64,000 nucleotides of DNA from contig JAYOLL010000008.1 in NCBI GenBank assembly GCA_038120295.1, positions 62,001-126,000 of the forward strand. Reading direction: 5' to 3'. Made by a program: the position numbers and the translations under genes. The notes under the pieces are model-generated. The model saw only the letters and a list, made by a program, of their open reading frames with translations. It made no database searches and was not told where the DNA came from. This stretch comes from JAYOEY01 sp038120295. Its GTDB lineage: Bacteria; Pseudomonadota; Alphaproteobacteria; MPNO01; UBA2964. This document shows positions 42,241-51,535 of this stretch, one piece after another. How positions within the stretch are numbered: position 1 is the first letter of the stretch; each line of letters starts with the position of its first letter.

Positions 42241-43070
42241 AAAATCTCTCCCGGCCCGCCGATCGCGATGGCCAGCGCTACAAACGGCGCAGCCCCTATA
42301 AATCCGTCCATGCGATCGAGTACGCCGCCATGTCCGGGGATAAGACTACCGGAATCCTTGGCGCCGAAATACCGTTTCAATACAGAAACGCCGAGATCGC
42401 CCACCTGGGCGAGAACCGCGGTTCCCATTCCGGCCAGAACGGCCGCAAGAACAACGCCGGCCCCCGACAGGGTCGTCCACAACGCCCCCCAGAGGGCCGC
42501 AGCGAAAACGCCGCCTGCCAGCCCGGCCCAGGTCTTGTTCGGACTAATTCTGGGCGCAAGCCTGACACCCCCGATAGACCGGCCCGTAAAATAGGCGAAG
42601 ATATCCGTGAGCCAGATCGTCAAAAAGAGCCAGATCACGAGGTTCAGCCCGACCGGATCCAGCGCCCGCAACCAGACCATGCTCATGGCGAAACCGCCGA
42701 CCGCAAAGACCCCTGCCGCACACGATACGGCAACGCTCCTGCCTTCCTTGAAGAAGATTGCCGTCAGCCCCACTAAGGTGGCCATAACTGCGATAGCGCC
42801 GAATCCCGCCAGGGCCATCCCCATGCCTGTAAGCAAAACTGCGATGAGCACGGCGGCGGACATTAGCATGCAGACGACATCGAAAAGCGCACCGCCGCTC
42901 AGCCTGCGCCATTCCGAGGCCATAAGGACCGCAGCAACGGCAATCAGAATGTCGAAATAAGGCTGGCCTCCATAGATGGCGGCAAGCGCCAAGGGCGCCA
43001 GCAGCAACGCCGAAAAAATTCTTGTCCTGAGGGTTGAGCCCGGGCTCGGCTGATCAGCCGGTTGCGCCAT
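42231..43070 (-). CDS. cdsA: Phosphatidate cytidylyltransferase
   Basis: A 279-residue polytopic membrane enzyme making CDP-diacylglycerol from phosphatidate and CTP. The C-terminal signature is SVLKRYFGAKDSGSLIPGHG with GGVLDRMDGFIGA; the preceding RISPNKTWAGLAGGV is also conserved. The ATG at 43070 was chosen since it overlaps uppS by a typical 17 bases and the longer frame reads as antisense uppS. It works upstream of PgpA. Confidence 0.94.
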   Translation of the reverse strand: MAQPADQPSPGSTLRTRIFSALLLAPLALAAIYGGQPYFDILIAVAAVLMASEWRRLSGGALFDVVCMLMSAAVLIAVLLTGMGMALAGFGAIAVMATLVGLTAIFFKEGRSVAVSCAAGVFAVGGFAMSMVWLRALDPVGLNLVIWLFLTIWLTDIFAYFTGRSIGGVRLAPRISPNKTWAGLAGGVFAAALWGALWTTLSGAGVVLAAVLAGMGTAVLAQVGDLGVSVLKRYFGAKDSGSLIPGHGGVLDRMDGFIGAAPFVALAIAIGGPGEILWL

Positions 43071-43788
43071 ATCGCCGCTCGCGGCGATGAAATTCATTGA
43101 TCGCCTCCTCGAGGTCATCCCTGGAAAAATCAGGCCATAGTGTATTGGTAAATACGAGTTCGGCGTAGGCGAGTTGCCAAAGCAGAAAATTGCTGATCCG
43201 CTGCTCACCACTGGTTCGGATCAGAAGGTCCGGGTCGGGAATGCCGGCGGTTTCGAGATGGCTTTCCAGAACGTTCTCGTCAACTTTCTCAGGATCCAGA
43301 TCGCCTGAAGCCACCCGCCGCGCAATCGCTTTCGCCGCATCGGTGATTTCCTGCCTCGCACCATAGCTCAGTGCCACGATAAGGGTGAGCCTCGTATTGT
43401 TCTTCGTTTTCTCCTCGGCGCCCTCCATAAGGGCGACGATGTCGTCATCCAGCCTGTGACGCTGACCGATAAAGCGGATTTTCACGCCTGCTTCGTCAAG
43501 CTCGTCGATCTCGCACCGCAAATACACTCGCAGCAGCCCCATCAGGGCGCTTATCTCCAGTTCCGGCCGCTTCCAGTTTTCGTTCGAAAATCCGTAAAGC
43601 GTAAGGTAGCGAATACCCAGATCACCCGCCGCCTCCACAGTTCGCCGCACCGCGTCGGCGCCGTTACGGTGCCCCTCCACTCTGGCGCAGCCGCGCGCCT
43701 GCGCCCAACGACCGTTGCCGTCCATGATGATACCGACATGGACCGGCGGCGGCGGCGATGCGTCGCGTAGGGTGGAGACTGTGCTCAT
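43054..43788 (-). CDS. uppS: Isoprenyl (undecaprenyl) diphosphate synthase
   Basis: A 244-residue cis-prenyltransferase that makes undecaprenyl diphosphate, carrier for peptidoglycan and O-antigen. HVGIIMDGNGRWAQARG has the catalytic aspartate (IMDGNGRWA); GADAVRRTVEAAGDLGI, LTLYGFSNENWKRP and PDLLIRTSGEQRISNFLLWQ are the other conserved regions. It follows frr by 11 bases. Confidence 0.97.
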   Translation of the reverse strand: MSTVSTLRDASPPPPVHVGIIMDGNGRWAQARGCARVEGHRNGADAVRRTVEAAGDLGIRYLTLYGFSNENWKRPELEISALMGLLRVYLRCEIDELDEAGVKIRFIGQRHRLDDDIVALMEGAEEKTKNNTRLTLIVALSYGARQEITDAAKAIARRVASGDLDPEKVDENVLESHLETAGIPDPDLLIRTSGEQRISNFLLWQLAYAELVFTNTLWPDFSRDDLEEAINEFHRRERRYGATG

Positions 43789-43799
43789 AACGCCGGGTC

Positions 43800-44357
43800 T
43801 CAGACCTGCATGATTTCGGTTTCTTTGGACGACAGGGCATGGTCGATGTTCTGGACGGTGCTGTCGGTCAGCTTCTGAAGGTCTTCCTCCCAGGCGTGCT
43901 GCTCGTCTTCGGAAATATCGCCGTCGCGCTGCAATTTTTTAAGCGTATCCATGCCGTCGCGCCTGACGTTTCTTACCGCCACACGAGCCTGTTCCGCATA
44001 CTTGTTCGCAACCTTGGTCAATTCGACCCGCCGCTCTTCGCTAAGCTGCGGAATGGGAACCCGAACCAGATTTCCGTCGCGTGACGGATTCAGCCCAAGG
44101 CCTGACTCAATAATCGCTTTTTCCACCGCCGCAACGAGCCCCTGATCCCAGACCTGCACCGTAATCATGCGGGAATCCGGTACGCCGATCGTTCCGACCT
44201 GGTTCATCGGCATCGAACTGCCATAGGCTTCTACATTAATCGGCTCCAGCAGTGCAGCGGAGGCACGACCCGTGCGCAATCCGCCGAATTCGTCGTGAAG
44301 CACCTGTACAGCGCCTTCCATGCGGCGCTTCAGATCGTCGATATCCAGATCGGCCAT
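43800..44357 (-). CDS. frr: Ribosome recycling factor
   Basis: A 185-residue factor, the usual length. LKRRMEGAVQVLHDEFGGLR, GRASAALLEPINVEAYGS, MNQVGTIGVPDSRMITVQ and VRVPIPQLSEERR are family regions, followed by the long helix bundle ending near DKKETEI-like sequence (SSKETEIMQV). The ATG at 44357 begins 5 bases after the pyrH stop. Splits post-termination ribosomes with EF-G. Confidence 0.97.
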   Translation of the reverse strand: MADLDIDDLKRRMEGAVQVLHDEFGGLRTGRASAALLEPINVEAYGSSMPMNQVGTIGVPDSRMITVQVWDQGLVAAVEKAIIESGLGLNPSRDGNLVRVPIPQLSEERRVELTKVANKYAEQARVAVRNVRRDGMDTLKKLQRDGDISEDEQHAWEEDLQKLTDSTVQNIDHALSSKETEIMQV

Positions 44358-44361
44358 GACG

Positions 44362-45096
44362 TCAAACCTCCTCACGAATCACGGTAAAGCGGCCAGCGCC
44401 GCTTGCCACTCTCGCGAATTCGCCCGAATTGTGTAGCGAAAACACCAGAATCGGTATGCCGTTTTCACGGGATAGCGAAATAGCCGACGCATCCATGACC
44501 TTGAGGTCCTGCGACAGCACGTCGTGATATGTCAGTTCATCGTATCGGATTGCGTCCGGAACCTTATGGGGATCGGCCGAATAGACGCCATCCACCTGAG
44601 TTCCTTTCATCAGCGCATCGCACCCCATTTCCACCGCCCGCAGGGCTGCTGCCGTGTCGGTCGTGAAATAAGGACTTCCCGTTCCCGCCGCGAATATGAC
44701 AACGCGGCCTTTTTCCATATGGCGGATGGCGCGGCGGCGAATATAGGGCTCGCAAACCGTGGCCATCGGAATGGCGGACTGGACGCGTGTCTGGACGCCG
44801 ATCCGCTCCATCGCGCCCTGCACCGCAAGGGCGTTTATGACGGTAGCAAGCATGCCCATATAGTCGGCAGTGCCCCGTTCCAGCCCCTGGCTCGCCGCCT
44901 GAACACCCCTGAAAATATTGCCGCCGCCGATGACGAGACTGATCTGAACCCCCAGATCGTGAACCGCCTTCACTTCTTCGGCGATGCGTGTGACGGTTTC
45001 GGTATCAAGACCGAACTCGCCATCGCCCATCAGCGCCTCGCCCGACAGTTTCAGCAAGACCCTTTTGTACTTAATTTTTTCTCCGCCGGCGTTCAT
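44362..45096 (-). CDS. pyrH: UMP kinase
   Basis: A 244-residue bacterial UMP kinase (amino acid kinase fold), converting UMP to UDP on the way to CTP. RVLLKLSGEALMGD, LVIGGGNIFRG, ADYMGMLATVINALA, FAAGTGSPYFTTDTAAALRA and DPHKVPDAIRYDELTYHDVL identify it. The ATG at 45096 matches the family N-terminus; the frame before it is not conserved. A GC hairpin lies between tsf and this gene. Confidence 0.97.
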   Translation of the reverse strand: MNAGGEKIKYKRVLLKLSGEALMGDGEFGLDTETVTRIAEEVKAVHDLGVQISLVIGGGNIFRGVQAASQGLERGTADYMGMLATVINALAVQGAMERIGVQTRVQSAIPMATVCEPYIRRRAIRHMEKGRVVIFAAGTGSPYFTTDTAAALRAVEMGCDALMKGTQVDGVYSADPHKVPDAIRYDELTYHDVLSQDLKVMDASAISLSRENGIPILVFSLHNSGEFARVASGAGRFTVIREEV

Positions 45097-45125
45097 GGGC
45101 TGTCTTTCGACCGGAGTTCGGAATA

Positions 45126-45151
45126 CCGCGCCGCCAGTTGCGACGGCGCGG
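45126..45151 (-). terminator. GC-rich hairpin between tsf and pyrH
   Basis: Perfect 8-bp inverted repeat CCGCGCCG (45126-45133) / CGGCGCGG (45144-45151) with a 10-base loop, starting about 10 bases after the tsf stop. There is no U-tract, so it may lower read-through or shield the rpsB-tsf message from 3' decay rather than fully end transcription. Confidence 0.5.
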
Positions 45152-45160
45152 CGCAATCAA

Positions 45161-46084
45161 TCAGGCATTGGCCGCAGCAGCGACCTCCGCCGCAAAATCT
45201 TCTTCCTTCTTCTCGACCCCTTCGCCGAGTACAAAACGGACGAATCCGGTCACCTTGATCGGCGCCCCCGCATCCTTCGCCGCCGCTTCGACAGCCTTGG
45301 AAACCTTGGTTTCGCCATCGATGACGAAGACCTGTTCGGTCAGAACAACTTCCTCGTAAAACTTGCGAAGCCGTCCCTCAACCATCTTGGCCACGATCTC
45401 ATCCGGTTTACCGGAAGCCTTTGCCTGTTCGGACAGAATCTGCCGTTCCCGGTCTAGCGCTTCGGTGTCCACCTCATCGGTCGACGCCCACTGCGGGGCC
45501 GCAGCGGCAACATGCATGGCGAGCTGACGGCCGAATGCTTCGAGCTTTGCAGCGTCGCCGTCGGATTCGAGACCGACAAGGACCCCGATCTTGCCAAGCC
45601 CGGGCGCGGTAGCGTTATGCACGTAGCTCGCGACCACGCCCTTCTCGACGGACAGCCCGGCAGTCCGACGCAGCCCCATGTTTTCTCCGATGGTCGCAAT
45701 CAGGTTCTTGATGCTCTCCGACACGGAGTCGCCATTTGCCATCGATGCGTCGTTCACAGCATCCATGTCGCCGCCAACCCCAAGGGCGATTTTGGCGACA
45801 TCGCCGACGAAAGCCTGAAACTGGTCGTTTCGCGCCACGAAGTCCGTTTCGGAATTGACCTCGACGACCGCTCCCGCATTGCCTTCCGTCGCAACGGCGA
45901 CGAGACCTTCCGACGCCACCCGCCCGGCTTTCTTCGCGGCAGCTGCCAGTCCGGCCTTACGCAACCAGTCTACTGCGGCCTCAACGTCGCCATCCGTTTC
46001 GGTCAGCGCCTTCTTGCAGTCCATCATGCCGGCGCCGGTGCTGTCGCGAAGTTCCTTCACCAGCGCAGCGGTAATTGCAGCCAT
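45161..46084 (-). CDS. tsf: Elongation factor Ts
   Basis: A 307-residue nucleotide exchange factor for EF-Tu. The N-terminal ALVKELRDSTGAGMMDCKKA and the EF-Tu-contacting TDFVARND motif are clear, followed by two antiparallel domains. The open frame extends 148 codons upstream, antisense to rpsB coding, and is not part of the protein; the ATG at 46084 is the family start. Downstream of rpsB by 46 bases. Confidence 0.97.
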   Translation of the reverse strand: MAAITAALVKELRDSTGAGMMDCKKALTETDGDVEAAVDWLRKAGLAAAAKKAGRVASEGLVAVATEGNAGAVVEVNSETDFVARNDQFQAFVGDVAKIALGVGGDMDAVNDASMANGDSVSESIKNLIATIGENMGLRRTAGLSVEKGVVASYVHNATAPGLGKIGVLVGLESDGDAAKLEAFGRQLAMHVAAAAPQWASTDEVDTEALDRERQILSEQAKASGKPDEIVAKMVEGRLRKFYEEVVLTEQVFVIDGETKVSKAVEAAAKDAGAPIKVTGFVRFVLGEGVEKKEEDFAAEVAAAANA

Positions 46085-46130
46085 AATCTTTCCTCTTAAC
46101 TCTTGTTGATAGCCGAATGTTTGTTCCGGA

Positions 46131-46946
46131 CTAACCTGCCTGCGCCTCTTGCGCTTCAGGAGCCGGGTCCGCTGCCGGCTCTTCCGCTGCACCGGGATCG
46201 GCCAGCGATTCCGCAGGCGCTTCCTCGCCCTCGCCCATATCCAGGCCGGTCGCGATGGCTTCCTGCTGAAGACCGTCGAGTACCGCGTCGGAAACAAGCT
46301 GACAGTAAAGCGCGATCGAGCGGATCGCATCGTCATTGCCGGGGATCGGATAGGTAATGCCTTGCGGGTCGCAATTGCTGTCGAGCACCGCAACGACGGG
46401 AATGCCCAGTTTCCGGGCCTCCTTGATGGCAATGGATTCCTTGTTCGTATCGATGACGAACAACAGGTCCGGCTGACCGCCCATTTCCTTGATGCCGCCG
46501 AGCGCGCGCTCAAGCTTATCGCGGTCACGGGTGCGCATCAGGAGTTCCTTCTTGGTCAGACCGATGTCTTCCTGGTTAAGAAGGTCTTCGTATTCTTTGA
46601 GACGGCGGATCGACGCCGTAATGGTCCGCCAGTTGGTAAGCATGCCGCCGAGCCAGCGGTGATCGACATAATACTGTCCGCAGCGGCGCGCGGCATCGGC
46701 GATCTGTTCGGACGCCTGGCGCTTGGTCCCGACAAACAGAACGCGCCCGCCACCGGCTACCGTATCGCGCACCGCCTGTAGGGCGGTGTGCAGCATCGGC
46801 ACTGTCTGGCGCAGGTCGAGAACGTGAATGCCGTTCCGGACGCCGTAGATATACGGTGCCATTTTCGGATTCCAGCGGCGGGTATGATGACCAAAGTGAA
46901 TGCCGGCTTCAAGAAGCTGGCGCATGGAGAAAGTAGGCAGAGCCAT
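46131..46946 (-). CDS. rpsB: 30S ribosomal protein S2
   Basis: A 271-residue ribosomal protein. MRQLLEAGIHFGHHTRRWNP, YIYGVRNGIHVLDLRQTVPM, LFVGTKRQASEQI, YYVDHRWLGGMLTNW and ITYPIPGNDDA are conserved S2 stretches. The last ~40 residues form an acidic Ala/Glu/Pro tail (GEEAPAESLADPGAAEEP...) that is common in alphaproteobacterial S2. The ATG at 46946 gives the family start. First gene of the rpsB-to-lpxB series. Confidence 0.97.
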   Translation of the reverse strand: MALPTFSMRQLLEAGIHFGHHTRRWNPKMAPYIYGVRNGIHVLDLRQTVPMLHTALQAVRDTVAGGGRVLFVGTKRQASEQIADAARRCGQYYVDHRWLGGMLTNWRTITASIRRLKEYEDLLNQEDIGLTKKELLMRTRDRDKLERALGGIKEMGGQPDLLFVIDTNKESIAIKEARKLGIPVVAVLDSNCDPQGITYPIPGNDDAIRSIALYCQLVSDAVLDGLQQEAIATGLDMGEGEEAPAESLADPGAAEEPAADPAPEAQEAQAG

Positions 46947-47076
46947 GTCGTATCCTTTTCCGGTTGGTTCCTCCGCGGCGAAAGTCGGCGCAAAACCCTT
47001 TTGCCCCGACACCGGAACGGTGGAATTCGATATGGCCGAACCCCGCCGTCAGACCGCGTGTGAAATTAACGCCCGC

Positions 47077-47105
47077 TTGATACGCCGAAGCCCCGGAAAT
47101 ATCAA
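47077..47105 (-). promoter_or_regulatory. Putative rpsB promoter
   Basis: On the minus strand, TTGATA (47105-47100), a 17-base spacer and TATCAA (47082-47077) fit a housekeeping sigma-70-type promoter facing rpsB. The predicted leader is about 125 bases. The pair is its own reverse complement, so orientation rests on gene direction. The rest of the 214-base dnaE-rpsB spacer shows nothing else I can name. Confidence 0.5.
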
Positions 47106-47160
47106 CTTAATTTACGTTAATAATGCGGTGCGGGTTCCGGGCGCAAACCGCAATGAGCGG

Positions 47161-50100
47161 TCAGGTATCGTGCAGATCCTGTACGCCGGGCAGTGCGCCG
47201 ATCGCCGCCCTCAGTTCGGCCGAGATCGCGTAGCGCCCCGGGAGCGCCACCTCGACCGACTGCGTCGATTCGATATCGAGGATCAGCCTGATCTGACCGC
47301 GCCCTGATTTCCCGCCTTCCAGCGCCTTGCGAACGCCTTTGAGCGCATCCTTTTCGGTAATCCGGACGTTCAGACCTGCCGCAGACTGGGCCACGGCCGC
47401 ATCGAGATCGGTAATCGAGTTTGCGTTGAGCCTAACACCGTCGGAATCGGCGCGCGCCTCGCAATGCAGAAGAAGCGGTTTTCCGGGCACCAGCAGATCC
47501 CGCGCCGCCGCGAGAGTTTCGGAAAAGACGACGACCTCGAAGTTTCCGCTTTTTCCAAAAATAGTGAGGAACGCGAACCTGTTACCCTTTGCAGAAGTCC
47601 TTTCCTGTTTACTTGTAAATATACCCGCCAACTTGGGATTACTCCCAGCGGACGCGGCAGTTAAGGTTTCGTATCTGGTGACGCCAATGCGGTCCAGAGT
47701 ACCACCGTAGGCATCAAGCGGATGCGCCGATAGGAAGAATCCTATTGCATCAAATTCCTGGTTTAAGCGTTCGTTACTTGGCCAGTCGTCGATTTCCGGC
47801 AGTTTTTCATGCTGGACGACAACCGCGCCGCTGTCGCCGCCGAACAGGCTCTCCTGCGGATTATTCCGCTCTCTTTCTGCGGTATTCGCGGCCCGGAGGA
47901 GGATATCGACACCCTCGAAAAGCATACGCCGATTGATTTCAAGCCCATCGAAGCTGCCGGCGCGGATCAGATTTTCGAGCTGTCGCTTGTTGGCCGCCTT
48001 GCTGCCGACACGCTCGGCAAAATCGAACACGTCCTTGAATGAATCGCCCGAACTGCGCGCCGCAACTACGGCCTCCATCGCGGACGAACCGACATTCTTG
48101 ATAGCCGACAGCGCATAGCGGATAGATCCGCCGCCCTCTTCCGTCGCGGGCGACCGTGGCGAAAAGGCGACATCGGAATCGTTGATGTCGGGCGGCAGAA
48201 GCGCAATCCCCTGTTTTTCGATCTCCTGCTTGAAAATGTTGAGCTTGTCGGTGTTGCCGAGATCGAGTGTCATAGAGGCGGCGAAGAACTCCACCGGGTA
48301 GTTGGCCTTGAGCCAGGCAGTCTGATAGGCGATCAGCGCATAGGCCGCTGCGTGCGACTTGTTGAAACCGTAACCGGCGAACTTGTCGACCTGATCGAAA
48401 ATCTGCGAGGCTTGGGCGCGATCGACCCCGCGTTCCGCAGCGCCGTCGACAAACGCGCTGCGCTGCGCATCCATCTCTTCCTTGATCTTCTTGCCCATGG
48501 CGCGGCGCAGCAGGTCCGCACTGCCGAGCGTGAAACCGGACAGAACCTGCGCGATCTGCATGACCTGTTCCTGATAGATCATGACGCCGAAGGTCTCTGT
48601 CAGGATTTCCTCAAGATCGGGATGCAGGTAGTCGGGCTCCTCCTTCCCCTGCTTGCAGGCGATATAACGCGGAATATTGTCCATCGGGCCCGGCCGGTAG
48701 AGCGCGACCAGCGCGATGATGTCCTCGAACGTATCCGGCTTCATCTGCCGGAGAACGTCGCGCATGCCAGAACTTTCCAGCTGGAACACACCGACCGTGT
48801 CGCCCTTGCCCAGCATTTCGAATGTCTTCCTGTCATCCAGCGGCAGATGGAGAAGATCGATATCGATACCGCGCTTCTTCAGATGCTCGACCGCGCGTTG
48901 CAGGACGGTGAGCGTCTTGAGCCCGAGGAAGTCGAACTTCACCAGCCCCGCCGTTTCCGCGTATTTCATGGAGAACTGCGTCGCCGCCATGTCGGACCGC
49001 GGGTCGCGATAAAGCGGCACCAGCCTGTCGAGCGGCCGATCGCCGATGACAACGCCCGCGGCGTGGGTCGAGGCGTGCCGGTAGAGCCCCTCCAGCTTCA
49101 TGCCGATATCGAGCAGAGTTTCGACCTGTTCGTCCTCTTTCTGAAGGCGCCGCAGCTCAGGCTCTGCTTCCAGCGCCTGCGCCAGAGTCGGCGGCTTGGC
49201 CGGATTGAATGGCACAAGCTTGCTGATCTTGTCGACATAGCCGTAGGGCATGCCCAGCACGCGCCCGACGTCGCGCAGCACGGCGCGCGCCTGGAGTTTT
49301 CCGAAGGTGATGATCTGGGCCACCTTGTCCGCGCCGTACTTGTCCTGCACGTAGCGGATCACCTCGTCGCGCCGGTCCTGACAGAAATCGATATCGAAAT
49401 CCGGCATGGATACGCGTTCAGGGTTGAGGAAACGCTCGAAAAGCAGGCCGAACCGCAGCGGATCCAGATCTGTAATCGTCAGCGCCCAGGCGACCACCGA
49501 GCCGGCGCCGGAGCCGCGGCCGGGCCCGACCGGTATTCCCTGCGCCTTCGCCCACTGGATGAAATCGGCGACGATCAGGAAATAGCCGGGGAATCCCATC
49601 TGCACGATGACATCCAGTTCGAACGCAAGCCGTTCCCGGTAAGGCTCAGCATCCCCGCCATCAATTTCAAGTGTTTCCAGTCGCTTACGCAGGCCTTCTT
49701 CAGCCATTTCACGAAGATCGTCCGCCTCCGTCCGGCCCTCCTCATCGGTATAGGCAGGCAGGATGGGATTGCGCGGTTCCGGCATGTAGGCGCAGCGCTG
49801 CGCGATCACCATCGTATTATCGACCGCTTCGGGAATATCGGCGAACAGTTCACGCATCTCAGCGGCAGACCTGAACGCGTGGTTCGGCGTCAGCCGCCGC
49901 CTGGCAGCATCGGTGATCCTGTGGCCGCCGGCGATGCACAGCAACGCATCGTGCGCCTGGTGCATCTCCGGATTGTCGAAATAACAGTCGTTGGTAGCGA
50001 CCAGCGGAAGGTCCTTCGCATAGGCCAGGTCGATCAGCGCCGCCTCGATGGAATCCTCTTCGGCGAGTCCGTGTCGCATCAGCTCGACGTACAGGCGGCC

Positions 50101-50631
50101 GGAGAACAGGCCTGCAAGCCGGTCCAGCATGGCTCCCGCCGCGACCGCATCGCCATCCGCAAGCAACCGCCCCACGGCGCCCTGCGGTCCGCCCGTCAGT
50201 GCAATCAGCCCGTCGCTCAACCCTTCGAGGTCCGCAAAATCGATGCGCGGTTTTTCTCCGGCGGGCGTTTCGAGAAATGCCTTGCTCACCAGTTTCAGCA
50301 GGTTCTCATATCCCGTCTCGTCCTGAACGAGAAGGATCAGGACGTCGCGCGGCAACGTATCGTTGCTCGCGCCAAAGCCCTTGTTCCCTGTGGATACAAG
50401 GTCGGGCGGCCGTTCGACATCGAGCTGACATCCGATGATCGGCTGTATTCCCGCCTTGCTTGCCGCCATGGCGAATTCCAGCGCACCGAACAGGTTGCCG
50501 CTGTCGGTCACGGCCACAGCCGGCATACCTTCTGCTTCGCAGCGCGCCACCAGTCCCGGGATGCGGATAGCCCCTTCCGCCAGCGAATATGCCGAATGGA
50601 GTCTTAGATGGATAAAGTCGTCTTTCGCCAT
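47161..50631 (-). CDS. dnaE: DNA polymerase III alpha subunit
   Basis: A 1156-residue replicative polymerase (DnaE1 type). The N-terminal PHP domain starts with FIHLRLHSAYSLAEG; the polymerase catalytic aspartates are in MPDFDIDFCQDRRDEV, preceded by GPGRGSGAGSVVAWAL. The finger and helix-hairpin-helix region (FNKSHAAAYALIAYQTAWLK) and a C-terminal OB fold (RFAFLTIFGKSGNFEVVVF) follow. The ATG at 50631 gives the standard N-terminus; the open frame reaches 65 codons upstream with no family similarity. Confidence 0.97.
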   Translation of the reverse strand: MAKDDFIHLRLHSAYSLAEGAIRIPGLVARCEAEGMPAVAVTDSGNLFGALEFAMAASKAGIQPIIGCQLDVERPPDLVSTGNKGFGASNDTLPRDVLILLVQDETGYENLLKLVSKAFLETPAGEKPRIDFADLEGLSDGLIALTGGPQGAVGRLLADGDAVAAGAMLDRLAGLFSGRLYVELMRHGLAEEDSIEAALIDLAYAKDLPLVATNDCYFDNPEMHQAHDALLCIAGGHRITDAARRRLTPNHAFRSAAEMRELFADIPEAVDNTMVIAQRCAYMPEPRNPILPAYTDEEGRTEADDLREMAEEGLRKRLETLEIDGGDAEPYRERLAFELDVIVQMGFPGYFLIVADFIQWAKAQGIPVGPGRGSGAGSVVAWALTITDLDPLRFGLLFERFLNPERVSMPDFDIDFCQDRRDEVIRYVQDKYGADKVAQIITFGKLQARAVLRDVGRVLGMPYGYVDKISKLVPFNPAKPPTLAQALEAEPELRRLQKEDEQVETLLDIGMKLEGLYRHASTHAAGVVIGDRPLDRLVPLYRDPRSDMAATQFSMKYAETAGLVKFDFLGLKTLTVLQRAVEHLKKRGIDIDLLHLPLDDRKTFEMLGKGDTVGVFQLESSGMRDVLRQMKPDTFEDIIALVALYRPGPMDNIPRYIACKQGKEEPDYLHPDLEEILTETFGVMIYQEQVMQIAQVLSGFTLGSADLLRRAMGKKIKEEMDAQRSAFVDGAAERGVDRAQASQIFDQVDKFAGYGFNKSHAAAYALIAYQTAWLKANYPVEFFAASMTLDLGNTDKLNIFKQEIEKQGIALLPPDINDSDVAFSPRSPATEEGGGSIRYALSAIKNVGSSAMEAVVAARSSGDSFKDVFDFAERVGSKAANKRQLENLIRAGSFDGLEINRRMLFEGVDILLRAANTAERERNNPQESLFGGDSGAVVVQHEKLPEIDDWPSNERLNQEFDAIGFFLSAHPLDAYGGTLDRIGVTRYETLTAASAGSNPKLAGIFTSKQERTSAKGNRFAFLTIFGKSGNFEVVVFSETLAAARDLLVPGKPLLLHCEARADSDGVRLNANSITDLDAAVAQSAAGLNVRITEKDALKGVRKALEGGKSGRGQIRLILDIESTQSVEVALPGRYAISAELRAAIGALPGVQDLHDT

Positions 50632-50854
50632 TCGGAAAGGATTCCATACCACGCGCCCGGCGTCACCGGAACAAACCGGGAATATGGGCAGATAAAGTAA
50701 TTGACTTTCAGACCGGTTACATAATGTTGTGGGCAGATTCCCGATAACTGACTGAAAACACGTTATTTTTTTGCGGAAGAACGAATCGCCAACAATATGC
50801 CCTGTCGAGGGGATTCGGCATGACAATCTCTCTGCAAGGCGTCAGGGTCCCACC

Positions 50855-51535
50855 CTAACCTTCCAGCCTGCCATCCCTGAGCGTCAGCACCCGATCCATC
50901 CGGCCTGCAAGCTCGTTGTTGTGAGTGGCCACAAGAGCGGCGAGGCCGGCATTCCTGACAGACTTCAGGAGCGCGTCGAAAACCGCATCCGCCGTTGCTT
51001 CGTCAAGGTTTCCCGTGGGTTCGTCCGCGAGCAGCACCCTGGGATCGTTGGCAAGCGCCCGGGCGATCGCCACACGCTGCTGCTCGCCGCCGGACAGTTC
51101 GCTTGGACGGTGGGTAGCGCGCGCGCCGATTCCCATTGTCTCCAACAGTTCCTGTGCGCGGACTGAGGCGCTTTTTCTCGGTGTCCCCGCGATCATCTGG
51201 GGCAGCACGATATTTTCCTCCGCCGAAAACTCCGGCAGCAGATGGTGAAACTGATAGACGAACCCGAGGTCGGACCGGCGCAGCGCCGTCCGTTCCGTAT
51301 CGCCGAGATCGCTGCATTCAACCCCGCCGACCCGGACAGCACCGCTGTCCGGGCGCTCAAGCAGACCTGCAATATGAAGCAACGTGGATTTGCCGGTACC
51401 CGATGGGCCGATCAAGGCGACGATCTCTCCCGGCGCCAGTGTCAGCGATGCGCCCCGCAGGACCTCCAGCCGGTCGTTGCCCTGCCTGAACCCCCGGACG
51501 ACGTCCTCCAGTACAAGCGCTGCAGGATCATTCAT
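50855..51535 (-). CDS. lolD: Lipoprotein-releasing ABC transporter ATPase
   Basis: A 226-residue ABC ATPase of the LolD/MacB group. Walker A GPSGTGKSTLLHIAG, Q-loop region VYQFHHLLPEFSAEENI, signature LSGGEQQRVAIARAL and Walker B LLADEPTGNLDEAT. With the adjacent membrane subunit (8-base overlap) it extracts lipoproteins from the inner membrane for passage to LolA. The 223-base spacer to dnaE (50632-50854) holds no gene or clear signal. Confidence 0.95.
   Translation of the reverse strand: MNDPAALVLEDVVRGFRQGNDRLEVLRGASLTLAPGEIVALIGPSGTGKSTLLHIAGLLERPDSGAVRVGGVECSDLGDTERTALRRSDLGFVYQFHHLLPEFSAEENIVLPQMIAGTPRKSASVRAQELLETMGIGARATHRPSELSGGEQQRVAIARALANDPRVLLADEPTGNLDEATADAVFDALLKSVRNAGLAALVATHNNELAGRMDRVLTLRDGRLEG

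Noticed and set aside
48352..50607. A 751-codon open frame on the + strand inside dnaE.
   Set aside because: Antisense shadow of dnaE with the same compositional bias and no motif.
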